NCBI RefSeq assembly: GCF_042219825.1
Contig: NZ_JBHJHQ010000002.1
Span: 310,001-374,000, forward strand
DNA: 64,000 nucleotides
Direction of reading: 5' to 3'
Source of the DNA: JBHJHP01 sp042219825
Lineage (GTDB): Bacteria > Bacteroidota > Bacteroidia > Bacteroidales > UBA5342
The notes under the pieces are model-generated. The model did no database searches, had not been told where the DNA came from, and saw only the letters and a program-made list of their open reading frames with translations. This document shows positions 54,446-63,132 of the stretch, in pieces. Made by a program: the position numbers and the translations under genes. Every line of letters starts with the position of its first letter. The first letter of the stretch is position 1.

Positions 54446-55015
54446 ATGAAAACAATTAATCTTTTAATTTTTGTAGTGCTGAGCGCGCTGGTTAGCAAAG
54501 TCTCAGCAGAAGAATTGACGGCCAGTACCCAAAAAAGTGAAATTACCTGGGTTGGTAAAAAAGTTGGTGGTCAACATAATGGGACCGTAGGTTTGAAAAG
54601 TGGTTCCATTGTAGTGAAAAACGATGTTATATCGGGCGGAGAGTTTGTGGTGGATATGAGCACCATTAAAAATCTGGACCTTGAGAGTGAGGAATATAAC
54701 CAGAAACTGGTAAATCATCTTAAATCCGATGACTTCTTTGGTGTGGCGAAACATCCGGAAGCCAAACTGGTTATCAAAGGGAAATCTCCACTGAAGAATG
54801 GTAAAGCTACTGTTAAAGGAGATCTTACCATAAAAGGGATCACGCATCCTGTAACCTTTGATGTGACAAAGGAAGGAAACACATATGCAGCAAATATAAA
54901 TATTGACAGAGCAAAGTATGATGTGCGGTATGGGTCAGGTTCATTTTTTGATAACCTGGGAGACAAAGTGATTGATGACATCTTTGTTCTTGGAGTAACT
55001 TTAGTGGTTGAATAA
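54446..55015 (+). CDS. YceI family periplasmic protein
   Basis: The 189-residue protein has a signal peptide (about 1-21, NLLIFVVLSALVSKVSAEE) and a YceI lipocalin-like barrel. Signatures are ITWVGKKVGGQHNGTVGLKSGSIVV, FVVDMSTIKNLDL, HLKSDDFFGVAKHPEAKLVIKGK and KGDLTIKGITHPVTFDV. YceI proteins bind isoprenoid quinone-like lipids in the periplasm. It follows the pirin gene by 33 bp and ends at a terminator. Confidence 0.94.
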   Translation: MKTINLLIFVVLSALVSKVSAEELTASTQKSEITWVGKKVGGQHNGTVGLKSGSIVVKNDVISGGEFVVDMSTIKNLDLESEEYNQKLVNHLKSDDFFGVAKHPEAKLVIKGKSPLKNGKATVKGDLTIKGITHPVTFDVTKEGNTYAANINIDRAKYDVRYGSGSFFDNLGDKVIDDIFVLGVTLVVE

Positions 55016-55040
55016 CATTTTTCGACACTATTGTGAAATA

Positions 55041-55071
55041 AAAACCTGTGGTTGTTTCCACAGGTTTTTTT
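55041..55071 (+). terminator. Intrinsic terminator after the YceI gene
   Basis: AAACCTGTGG (55042-55051) pairs with CCACAGGTTT (55058-55067) across six bases, followed by T residues. It ends the AraC, pirin and YceI region before transaldolase. Confidence 0.88.
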
Positions 55072-55156
55072 GTGTTAAAGAATTGAACAAATACAGTGTT
55101 TTTATGCTTATAACTAAAACGTTATAAACGTTCTGATATATTAAAAATTCAAAACC

Positions 55157-56113
55157 ATGAATACACTTGAACAATTCAAACAATTTACAAAAGTCGTGGC
55201 TGATACAGGCGATTTTGGATCAATTAAAGATTATAAACCCCAGGATGCAACCACGAATCCGTCTCTTATATTAAAAGCCTCGCAAAATAAGCAATATGCA
55301 AAACTGATTGATGAGGCAATTGAGTTTGCTAAAAAGCATGAACCGGATAAAGCTAAACAGCTGGATCTGGCTATGGACCGGGTTGCTGTAAATTTTGGAC
55401 TTGAAATATTGAGAATTGTACCTGGCAGGGTTTCTACCGAGGTAGACGCAAGATTAAGTTTTGATACCGAAAAAACGGTTGAAAAAGCACGGCATATCAT
55501 TGATATGTACGAAAAAGAAGGTGTGATGCGAGAAAAAATTCTCATAAAAATAGCATCTACCTGGGAAGGTATACAGGCGGCTAAAATTTTAAAGGAAGAC
55601 GATATTCACTGTAATATGACACTGCTTTTTAGTAAGGCTCAGGCCATTGCATGTGCTGTGGCAGGTTTGCAGCTTATTTCTCCATTCGTGGGAAGGATTC
55701 ACGACTGGTACAAAAAAGATTGGGGCGTGGATTCTATTTCTGCAGAAGATGATCCGGGTGTGAAATCTGTAGCGGATATTTTTACGTATTATAAAAAGTT
55801 TGGATATGAAACCGAAGTGATGGGAGCCAGTTTCAGAAATACGGGGGAAATTCTTAAATTAGCCGGATGCGATCTGCTCACGATTTCGCCGGATCTTTTA
55901 GAAGAAATGGAAGGTATGGATGTAGCGGTGGAACGCCAGCTTTCTGTGGATGAGGCCAAGAAAGCTGATATTGAGAAGATTGAAGTGGATGAAAAAACAT
56001 TCCGTTGGATGTTGAACGAAGATGCAATGGCTACGGAAAAACTGGCTGAAGGGATTCGGAAATTCAGTGCCGATTTGATAAAACTGGAAGAGTTGATGAA
56101 GGAAAAACTATAA
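55157..56113 (+). CDS. tal: Transaldolase (TalB type)
   Basis: The 318-residue enzyme belongs to class I transaldolases of the TalB length. Signatures are DATTNPSLILKASQ near 30-43, VDARLSFD near 96, and the Schiff-base Lys131 in ILIKIASTWEGIQAA. It moves dihydroxyacetone units between sugar phosphates in the pentose phosphate pathway. The neighbouring cupin gene begins 11 bp later. Two AACGTT sites just before the start may be control sites but are not assigned. Confidence 0.97.
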   Translation: MNTLEQFKQFTKVVADTGDFGSIKDYKPQDATTNPSLILKASQNKQYAKLIDEAIEFAKKHEPDKAKQLDLAMDRVAVNFGLEILRIVPGRVSTEVDARLSFDTEKTVEKARHIIDMYEKEGVMREKILIKIASTWEGIQAAKILKEDDIHCNMTLLFSKAQAIACAVAGLQLISPFVGRIHDWYKKDWGVDSISAEDDPGVKSVADIFTYYKKFGYETEVMGASFRNTGEILKLAGCDLLTISPDLLEEMEGMDVAVERQLSVDEAKKADIEKIEVDEKTFRWMLNEDAMATEKLAEGIRKFSADLIKLEELMKEKL

Positions 56114-56124
56114 TCTGATATTAA

Positions 56125-56466
56125 ATGACTGTATTAAAATTTGATGAAACACCTTATGAAAAGGTCAAAGAAGGCTTACAACGAAAAATCATCCATACGG
56201 AAAACCTGATGACAGTAGTTATTGATTTTACCAATGGTCCTTGGAGTGAGCCGGAACCACCGCATAATCATCCGCACGAACAGACTGCTTATGTGGCCGA
56301 GGGAGAACTTATTTTTCTCTGCGAAGGTGAACCCGATCAACACTTAAAAGCGGGTGATATGTATTCTGTGCCACCTTATAAAATGCATACTATTCAGTTG
56401 CTCAGTCCTACGGCCAGAATTGTGGATAACTTTACACCTTTGCGGGAAGACTTTTTGAAAAAGTAA
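56125..56466 (+). CDS. Small single-domain cupin
   Basis: The 113-residue protein is a single cupin: SEPEPPHNHPHEQTAYVAEGELIFL contains the two His of motif 1, and GDMYSVPPYKMHTIQLL contains the His of motif 2. Metal binding is likely and the substrate is unknown. It follows transaldolase by 11 bp and may share its transcript. It converges with the DUF457-type gene with only 2 bp between stops. Confidence 0.9.
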   Translation: MTVLKFDETPYEKVKEGLQRKIIHTENLMTVVIDFTNGPWSEPEPPHNHPHEQTAYVAEGELIFLCEGEPDQHLKAGDMYSVPPYKMHTIQLLSPTARIVDNFTPLREDFLKK

Positions 56467-56468
56467 AT

Positions 56469-57266
56469 TCAGAAATTGAAAGGAACTTTTTTATCAAAAT
56501 AATCCATCCAGGAATATAATCTTTTACCAAGGATTTGTTTCTGGATTTCTTTTGATTGCAGCTCAAAATTATTGTATTCTTTTTTAAACGAGGTGTAGTC
56601 AAAATTCTGAGGACGAGACTTTATTTGTACAATGCAGAATATAAGGCCACTTACAAAAATTAGCGGCGTTAATTTTCTTGCTTTTATTTTTGGGAGAAGT
56701 AAAATTGTAAGGTTGACGGCCGCAACTCCGGCTATGATTAAAAATAAATCATAATTATTCCACCACCAGATTTCGCCGGTTCCACCGGAATAATGTGAAG
56801 ATGGCCAGAAAAGATTTATTCCTTCCCATGTATATCCGGGTGTAGGCATATCTTCCAGCAGATGAATGATGTAGCCTGCGCAAAAGGCAAGAAGAATCAA
56901 AGAACTTCTTTTAAGATGAATGATAAAATTTTCTTTGGAATGTTTTCCACGACCATTTTTAAACAGAAAAAGTAAAGAACCTAAAATTAGTGTGATTAAA
57001 AATGCCGCAAAAAATGAATGGAAGAAACCATGATGTGAATACCAGTATTGTGCATAGTAAATCTTGTTTCCATCTTGCAGATTGAGGGTGCTGCCAAATG
57101 TTTTATCAAATCCTGACCATAAACTGAAAACGTCAAAATCAGGTAATATACCACCAATTGCAGAAGCAGATAAAATACGGGCTTTAGCCATAAATCCTCG
57201 CCTTGAAAAAGAAGCAAGAACTGTTCCTACAGCCACGCCGGAAACCATATGTGTTAGTATATCCAT
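56469..57266 (-). CDS. YdjM/DUF457-type membrane-bound metal-dependent hydrolase
   Basis: The 265-residue protein has about five membrane helices. It shows the family pattern MDILTHMVSGVAVGTVL, GGILPDFDVFSLW, then YSHHGFFHSFFAAFLI and FCAGYIIHLLEDMPTPGYTWEGINLFWP. The His and Asp residues form a likely metal site within the membrane. It is related to LexA-regulated YdjM and is of unknown substrate. Confidence 0.85.
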   Translation of the reverse strand: MDILTHMVSGVAVGTVLASFSRRGFMAKARILSASAIGGILPDFDVFSLWSGFDKTFGSTLNLQDGNKIYYAQYWYSHHGFFHSFFAAFLITLILGSLLFLFKNGRGKHSKENFIIHLKRSSLILLAFCAGYIIHLLEDMPTPGYTWEGINLFWPSSHYSGGTGEIWWWNNYDLFLIIAGVAAVNLTILLLPKIKARKLTPLIFVSGLIFCIVQIKSRPQNFDYTSFKKEYNNFELQSKEIQKQILGKRLYSWMDYFDKKVPFNF

Positions 57267-57335
57267 GTTATCTGAAGGCTAAAATATAATAGTTTTTGAC
57301 GGTTATCACTTATTTCTATTTTGGTTTTATATCAC

Positions 57336-57343
57336 TACTTTTG
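57336..57343 (+). promoter_or_regulatory. TAnnTTTG -7 box before fkp
   Basis: TACTTTTG lies 63 bases before the fkp ATG at 57407. If used, the transcript starts near 57350, so a longer protein from a TTG at 57296 could not be made. The -33 element is weak. Confidence 0.4.
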
Positions 57344-57406
57344 GTGAGTATTCCGGTATTACTGCCGGTTTTACAATATTATTTAACAGATTCAAAACCC
57401 AATAAA

Positions 57407-60259
57407 ATGCAATATCTTTTGTCGCTGCCGGAAAATCTGGTATCAGCTTTTCATACCATAACGCATTATTCACCAGAAAATTGGTTCGTGGCTTCCGATC
57501 CTCCGGGAAATAAAATTGGTTCAGGAGGCGGTACTGCTTTTCTTCTTTCAGAACATTCCAAAAAGCTGGGCGGCATGGAAAATTATCTCTCGCAGGATAA
57601 GAAGATTATTATTCATGCAGGAGGACAGAGCAGGCGCCTTCCGGGGTATGCGCCATCCGGTAAAATACTGACGCCTATTCCGGTGTTCAGATGGAGTCGT
57701 GGACAAAGCCTTGATCAGACCCTGCTTGATTTGCAGTTGCCTTTGTTGGAACGGGTAATGAGCCTGACATCTCCGGATCAAAATACACTGATTGCCAGTG
57801 GTGATGTGATGATCCTTACCGGTGATTCCGATATTTCAGTTCCGGATGCAGATGTGGTATGTCTGGGCATTTGGGTTGATCCGCATCTGGCAGCCCGTCA
57901 TGGTGTCTTTTTTACGCCTAAAAATAATCCACGTGAGCTCGATTTTATGCTGCAGAAGCCCGATCACCAAAAGATTGAATCGCTCGCTACATCTCATTTG
58001 TTTATGATGGATATCGGCATTTGGATCCTGAGTGATAAAGCCGTTAATCTGCTTATGAAGCGGAGTGGTTGGGAGAAAGATAAATTTAAAAACGGCATTC
58101 CTGATTATTATGACCTGTACAGCACCTTTGGTGTGGCATTGGGAACAAAACCGGATGTAAAGGATGATGAACTGAATGCATTGACGGTGGGAATCGTGCC
58201 TTTAAACAAAGGAGAATTTTATCATTACGGTACATCACGTGAATTGATTTCTTCTACTGAGAAGATCCAAAACAGGATTAAAGATCAGAGAGCTATCTGG
58301 CATAACCGGGTGAAGGTTCATCCTTCGTTATTTGTGCAGAATGCAGAATCCTCGGTTCAGTGGAATGCCGGTCATTATAATGTTTGGATCGAAAACAGTC
58401 ATGTTCCGTCGGACTGGAAACTGAATCATGATCACATAATAACCGGTGTGCCTGAGAACGACTGGAAGTTGAATTTACCTGAAGGTATGTGCCTCGATAT
58501 TATTCCGGTTGGAACGGAAAAATATTGTATCCGGCCCTATAGCATCGATGATGCTTTTCGTGGTGCCTTGGCTGATCCGAACACAACATGGATGGGTACA
58601 TTATTTGCAGACTGGCTAAAAGAACGAACCCTCGATTTCTCTAAAGCAGGACTTGATGGTGAAGCGGATATTCAATCATCTGCTATTTTCCCGGTTCTGA
58701 CAAAAAAAGAATTAAGCGAAGGTATTATAAAATGGATGATAGATATTACCGGCGATAATGCTGCCCAGGGACTTTGGTTATCCTCCGAACGGTATTCTGC
58801 AGATCAGATAAGCGCCAATGCCAACCTGGAACGTCTTCAGGATCAACGCAAAAAATACAGATTATTGAACTTATCCGGTCTGGCAAAAAATTATCAGCAC
58901 AGCGTGTTTTACCAGGCAAACCTGAAACAAATTGCAGGTGAATTTGTGGCAGGTCAGCTTCCGTTGCCACAGAATCTTGATGAATCGGTTTCGCCTATGA
59001 TCCGCTTCAGGGACCATATGTTTCGTTCTGAGGTTCTGAAACAAAGTGGTAAAGATGGTTCAGGCCAGGAACAACAGGCATTTGAGGTGCTGCAAAAGGC
59101 TATTGTTAGTTCCATAGAGCATAATCCTTTGCCTCAGTTAAATATTTGTTCTGATCAGATCATCTGGGGAAGAAGTCCTATACGCTTGGATCTGGCCGGT
59201 GGCTGGTCCGATACGCCACCATTCTGCCTGCAAAGCGGAGGTAGTGTATTAAATATGGCTGTTGAACTGAACGGTCAACCTCCAATTCAGGTATACATTC
59301 GTTTATCCAGTGAGAAAAAAATTACCCTGAGGTCTATAGATATAGGTATTGCAGAGAAAATTAGTACATACGATGAACTGAGGAATTTCAATGTGGTTGG
59401 TTCTGCGTTTTCTATTCCAAAAGCTGCATTATGCCTGGCAGGTTTTCATCCCGATTTTTGCGGAACCAAATATGTTTCGTTAGAGAAGCAACTGGATGCA
59501 TTTGGTGGTGGTTTTGAGATCTCTTTGTTAGCGGCTATTCCCAAAGGTTCCGGACTTGGGACCAGCTCTGTGTTGGCAGCAACTGTACTGGGGACCTTAT
59601 CAGATTTCTGCTCCCTGAACTGGGATCTGCAATCCATTGGACATCGCACCCTTATTCTGGAGCAATTGCTTACCACCGGTGGCGGTTGGCAGGATCAGTA
59701 TGGCGGTATTTTCCCCGGAGTCAAACTGCTGGAATCAGAGCCGGGGACTCAGGAAGTGATGAATGTACGCTGGTTACCGGATCATGTGTTTACCGATGTC
59801 AATACCAAAGGCAACTGGTTACTGTATTATACCGGTGTTACCCGTGTGGCAAAAAATATTCTGGCAGAAATCGTACGGGGTATGTTCCTGAATGAGGGTA
59901 ACAGACTCAGACTTTTAAACGATATCAGGCAGCACTCATACGCCATGGCAGAGGCCATTCAAAGAAATGATTTTAAACGGACAGGCGAGCTGATTGCCCG
60001 CTCATGGCAGCTTAATATGGCTTTGGATTCAGGCACAAACACGCTTGAGGTTCAGCAGATTATTGATAAGATAAAAGATTATACCTTCGGTTTTAAATTG
60101 CTTGGAGCCGGTGGTGGAGGATATATGCTGATATGTGCAAAGGATTCGGAAGCAGCGGCAAAAATACAGAATGTGCTTACCAGTGAACCACCCAATAACA
60201 GGGCAAGGTTTGTAAGCATGGATGTCAGTCAGTTGGGATTTCAGGTTTCAAGGTCGTAA
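57407..60259 (+). CDS. fkp: Bifunctional L-fucokinase/L-fucose-1-phosphate guanylyltransferase
   Basis: The ATG at 57407 gives 950 residues, matching the length of Bacteroides Fkp. An upstream TTG at 57296 would add a poor hydrophobic leader. The N-terminal half is the nucleotidyltransferase (GSGGGTAFLL near 38, AGGQSRRLPGYAPSGKILTPIP near 70-91). The C-terminal half is the GHMP kinase (PIRLDLAGGWSDTPPF near 590 and PKGSGLGTSSVLAATVLG near 715). It converts salvaged L-fucose to GDP-fucose for surface glycans and glycoproteins. It stands alone, divergent from the YdjM-type gene. Confidence 0.97.
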   Translation: MQYLLSLPENLVSAFHTITHYSPENWFVASDPPGNKIGSGGGTAFLLSEHSKKLGGMENYLSQDKKIIIHAGGQSRRLPGYAPSGKILTPIPVFRWSRGQSLDQTLLDLQLPLLERVMSLTSPDQNTLIASGDVMILTGDSDISVPDADVVCLGIWVDPHLAARHGVFFTPKNNPRELDFMLQKPDHQKIESLATSHLFMMDIGIWILSDKAVNLLMKRSGWEKDKFKNGIPDYYDLYSTFGVALGTKPDVKDDELNALTVGIVPLNKGEFYHYGTSRELISSTEKIQNRIKDQRAIWHNRVKVHPSLFVQNAESSVQWNAGHYNVWIENSHVPSDWKLNHDHIITGVPENDWKLNLPEGMCLDIIPVGTEKYCIRPYSIDDAFRGALADPNTTWMGTLFADWLKERTLDFSKAGLDGEADIQSSAIFPVLTKKELSEGIIKWMIDITGDNAAQGLWLSSERYSADQISANANLERLQDQRKKYRLLNLSGLAKNYQHSVFYQANLKQIAGEFVAGQLPLPQNLDESVSPMIRFRDHMFRSEVLKQSGKDGSGQEQQAFEVLQKAIVSSIEHNPLPQLNICSDQIIWGRSPIRLDLAGGWSDTPPFCLQSGGSVLNMAVELNGQPPIQVYIRLSSEKKITLRSIDIGIAEKISTYDELRNFNVVGSAFSIPKAALCLAGFHPDFCGTKYVSLEKQLDAFGGGFEISLLAAIPKGSGLGTSSVLAATVLGTLSDFCSLNWDLQSIGHRTLILEQLLTTGGGWQDQYGGIFPGVKLLESEPGTQEVMNVRWLPDHVFTDVNTKGNWLLYYTGVTRVAKNILAEIVRGMFLNEGNRLRLLNDIRQHSYAMAEAIQRNDFKRTGELIARSWQLNMALDSGTNTLEVQQIIDKIKDYTFGFKLLGAGGGGYMLICAKDSEAAAKIQNVLTSEPPNNRARFVSMDVSQLGFQVSRS

Positions 60260-60439
60260 AACATATCTTTTTAGGAAGTTGAAGCTTTCTGTCTTTAGAT
60301 AAGTTTCTTAAATTTGTTAGTCTGATCGGTCATATGTTCATCATAAGACCGGCAATAGTCTCTCTCGACAGAGAGTGTTTTAAGTACCTGAAACGAACTA
60401 AATGTAACCATATATCAAAAACCTCTAAAATGAAATACC

Positions 60440-62056
60440 ATGAAAAAGATTATTTACTTTCTTTCTTTTTTGATGCTGGCAGTGTCATGCGATTACGGTG
60501 TTGATCCGGATATAACGGATGAGAATGATAGCGAAAAGACTATTAAAATAGAAAAACTGACAGGGCAGGTTCAGAAGGGACCTTATAACAACGGAACCAC
60601 AGTTTCTGTTATTGAACTCAACAATGAACTTGGGCAGACCGGTCGTATGTTTAAAAGTGAGATTACCAATAATCGTGGTGAATTTGAGATATCCAATATA
60701 TCGCTCGTTTCACCGTATGTTATTGTGGAGGCAAACGGATTTTATTTCAATGAATGTACGGGAGAAAATTCAGAAGCACAGTTAACTTTAAGTGCGATTG
60801 CCAACATAACAGACCAATCCACATTGAATATAAATCTGCTGTCACATCTTGAAAAAGACCGCGTTATGAAGCTGGTGGCTGAGGGTGACACTTTCATGAA
60901 CGCTAAACGACAGGCTCAGAATGAAATTTTAGCAGTCTATGAAATGGGTGAAACCAGTGATACCATTACATCAGAGCATTTGGATATTACAAAAGAAGGT
61001 GAAACTAATGCCCGCTTGCTGGCTATTTCAGCCATTATGCAGATTGGTAATTCGACCTCAGATCTCTCAAAACTAATTGCGGATTTAAAAGCTGACCTTT
61101 ATGACAATGGTAAACTGGATGACGATTCCATTGGAAATATCCTGTTGACTCAGGCTACACTCATCAGAAAAGATGAGATTCGTCAAAATCTTGAAACCAA
61201 ATGCAATAAAGAAAATATGGAGGCTTCTGTTCCAGGTTTTGAAAGTTATGTGGACGGTTTCATTGAGAATTCAGCATATAAAGTCAATAGCCTTGTTTCT
61301 TTTCCTGATTCAACCTATTACGGAAAAAATATACTCGCAAAAGATGTGGATACCGTTTATTATGGCGATAACTATGCCTTAGCCGCAAATCTGGATCCTG
61401 AAATATCCTGCAGGATTGTTGTTAAGGGAAAAAGTTTTACACCTCATATCGGTTTAAATAATCCTACAAATTGCATCATGAGCGGCACTTACGGAAATCG
61501 TATTTTTGAATCGTTGCCAGACGTTGACTTCATGAATACCGAAGTAAATTTTGAGTCATGGGTAGCGGACGACTTTGGCGTTTCCTATTGTACCATAGAA
61601 TATTACGAAGGCACAGATGACCTAATCCTGACTGATACCAAAGAACTGGTTGTTGTACAACGGAATTATAAGGCTTTTTATAAAATTCCGGAAGCTGGGA
61701 TATATGGCGAGAATATCTGGGCGATGGATGCTGATACCCTTAAATTTCAACCGGGGACGAAATACTGTTTTGAGTTTGAGATGAAAAAGAATTATGAAAC
61801 ACAGAGTTTAATCCGTTTCAGAAATATTGATACGTCCAAAATTGAAATCAGTGCTGAAGATCTGTTGAATTATACCGTCGAGTGGTCAGAGAATGAAGTT
61901 ACACTGGTTGCAGGTTCAACAACACCTCAAACATATGCTTTGTCTGTGGTATTCAAAGATCATGGTCATGCAGAATTCTCAGGTCATTTTAGTATTTTTA
62001 ATGGTGCTGAAAAAGTTCGGTTGACCGAAATGAGTTATCAACCGATTATGTGGTGA
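60440..62056 (+). CDS. Large lipoprotein of unknown function
   Basis: The 538-residue protein has lipobox AVSC (Cys17). Residues 35-110 look like a carboxypeptidase regulatory-like beta-sandwich (LTGQVQKGPYNNGTTVSVIELN, GEFEISNISL). A helical region (about 120-290) resembles Bacteroidota lipoproteins with NLLSHLEKDRVMKL and KRQAQNEILAVY. The C-terminal part is beta-rich (about 290-538). A -7 box (TAAATTTG) near 60309 could drive it. I do not recognise the family. Confidence 0.75.
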   Translation: MKKIIYFLSFLMLAVSCDYGVDPDITDENDSEKTIKIEKLTGQVQKGPYNNGTTVSVIELNNELGQTGRMFKSEITNNRGEFEISNISLVSPYVIVEANGFYFNECTGENSEAQLTLSAIANITDQSTLNINLLSHLEKDRVMKLVAEGDTFMNAKRQAQNEILAVYEMGETSDTITSEHLDITKEGETNARLLAISAIMQIGNSTSDLSKLIADLKADLYDNGKLDDDSIGNILLTQATLIRKDEIRQNLETKCNKENMEASVPGFESYVDGFIENSAYKVNSLVSFPDSTYYGKNILAKDVDTVYYGDNYALAANLDPEISCRIVVKGKSFTPHIGLNNPTNCIMSGTYGNRIFESLPDVDFMNTEVNFESWVADDFGVSYCTIEYYEGTDDLILTDTKELVVVQRNYKAFYKIPEAGIYGENIWAMDADTLKFQPGTKYCFEFEMKKNYETQSLIRFRNIDTSKIEISAEDLLNYTVEWSENEVTLVAGSTTPQTYALSVVFKDHGHAEFSGHFSIFNGAEKVRLTEMSYQPIMW

Positions 62057-62128
62057 TTTCTCAGAGGCATTCAGGTTATCATAATTGCAAAGAGGGGAAA
62101 TTGTAAACAGGATAAATGGTTACATTGC

Positions 62129-62911
62129 CTATTCTTTAATCCCGGTCAATTCCATTTTACCACTGTCAAAATCAATCAGGCGGGCATAAATTGTTATTTC
62201 GGACCGGTAAAGAATTTTTGAGATAAAGTCATTCATGTTTTTTGTGTAGAAAAGGTTAAAGTCTTTGTCTTTTTTGAAGAGCGATATTTTGTAATCATCT
62301 GAAAACTGAGGATCAAAATCCATTCCGTATTTGTTGGTTTTATCGTCTGAAACATTACTATAAGTGAATGCTATAATTTTACCGTTTTCTTTCGCCGAAA
62401 GGTTCTTAAGTTTCATATTATAAGGTTTCCAGTCATAATCAGAAACAATTTGATTTATCTCTTTCAGGCCCAGTGATAATCCCTGGTAAAAGGATGCTTT
62501 TCTGAAAAAGGAGAGCATATGATTCACAATATTCTGGCAAAGTGTATCAGGAAGCACCCATTCCAAACCAAATCCGGTGAATATTTGTATCTCTCTATCC
62601 TGTTTCGACAATAAAATTACAATTCCGTTATTTACACCTCTGGTCCCAACACCATATTTTTGAAAAACTTCAAGACCATAATCCTTTATGTTTTTACCTT
62701 CCAAAGATTTTACCGTATAAATTAAAACTGTGACGGTGGTTTACTGATAAACGTTATAAATATCATTTGTGAGCGAATCTCTTTCAGTTGTGCTCAAAAA
62801 TGATCCGTAATCCTGAACAACAGCCCGTGAGGTATATTTACTTTCATTTTCCTGTCCAATAAGAATCACAGGCAAAATTAAAACGATACATAAGAACAGG
62901 TATTTTTTCAT
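62129..62911 (-). pseudogene. TPM-domain protein gene with one nonsense codon
   Basis: From the ATG at 62911 the frame reads a signal peptide (MKKYLFLCIVLILPVILIGQ) and the start of a TPM domain. It then meets TAA at 62743-62741 (codon 57), and continues in the same frame with TVTVLIYTVKSLEGKNIKDYGLEVFQKYGVG to the stop at 62129. The downstream part keeps NNGIVILLS, FTGFGLEWVLPD and YQGLSLGL. TPM proteins are periplasmic or membrane-linked and include YgcG-like members and PSII repair factors. All 261 codons are otherwise open, so a single G-to-T type change or a read error explains the break. Confidence 0.82.
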
Positions 62912-63132
62912 TTTATTAGTTTTTAGTCATTCAAATGTATAAAATAAGGCATAAGATTCATAGTGAGTTTGGAATTTATACTACATATCTGCGAAACTGT
63001 TGCTTCGTGCTCAATTATTTACCACTTATTGCTGAATTTTTACTTGATCATAGTAACCTTGATTGGTATATTTGTTAATGGTAATATAACCCCTTTTTGA
63101 TATCAGTTAAGTACTTTATAACATCACATATC

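Noticed and set aside
55118..55132. Two AACGTT sites upstream of transaldolase
   Set aside because: AACGTT is itself palindromic and short; the pair is not enough to call an operator.
57296..57406. Longer Fkp from a TTG start
   Set aside because: It adds a hydrophobic leader not seen in the family and lies upstream of the -7 box.
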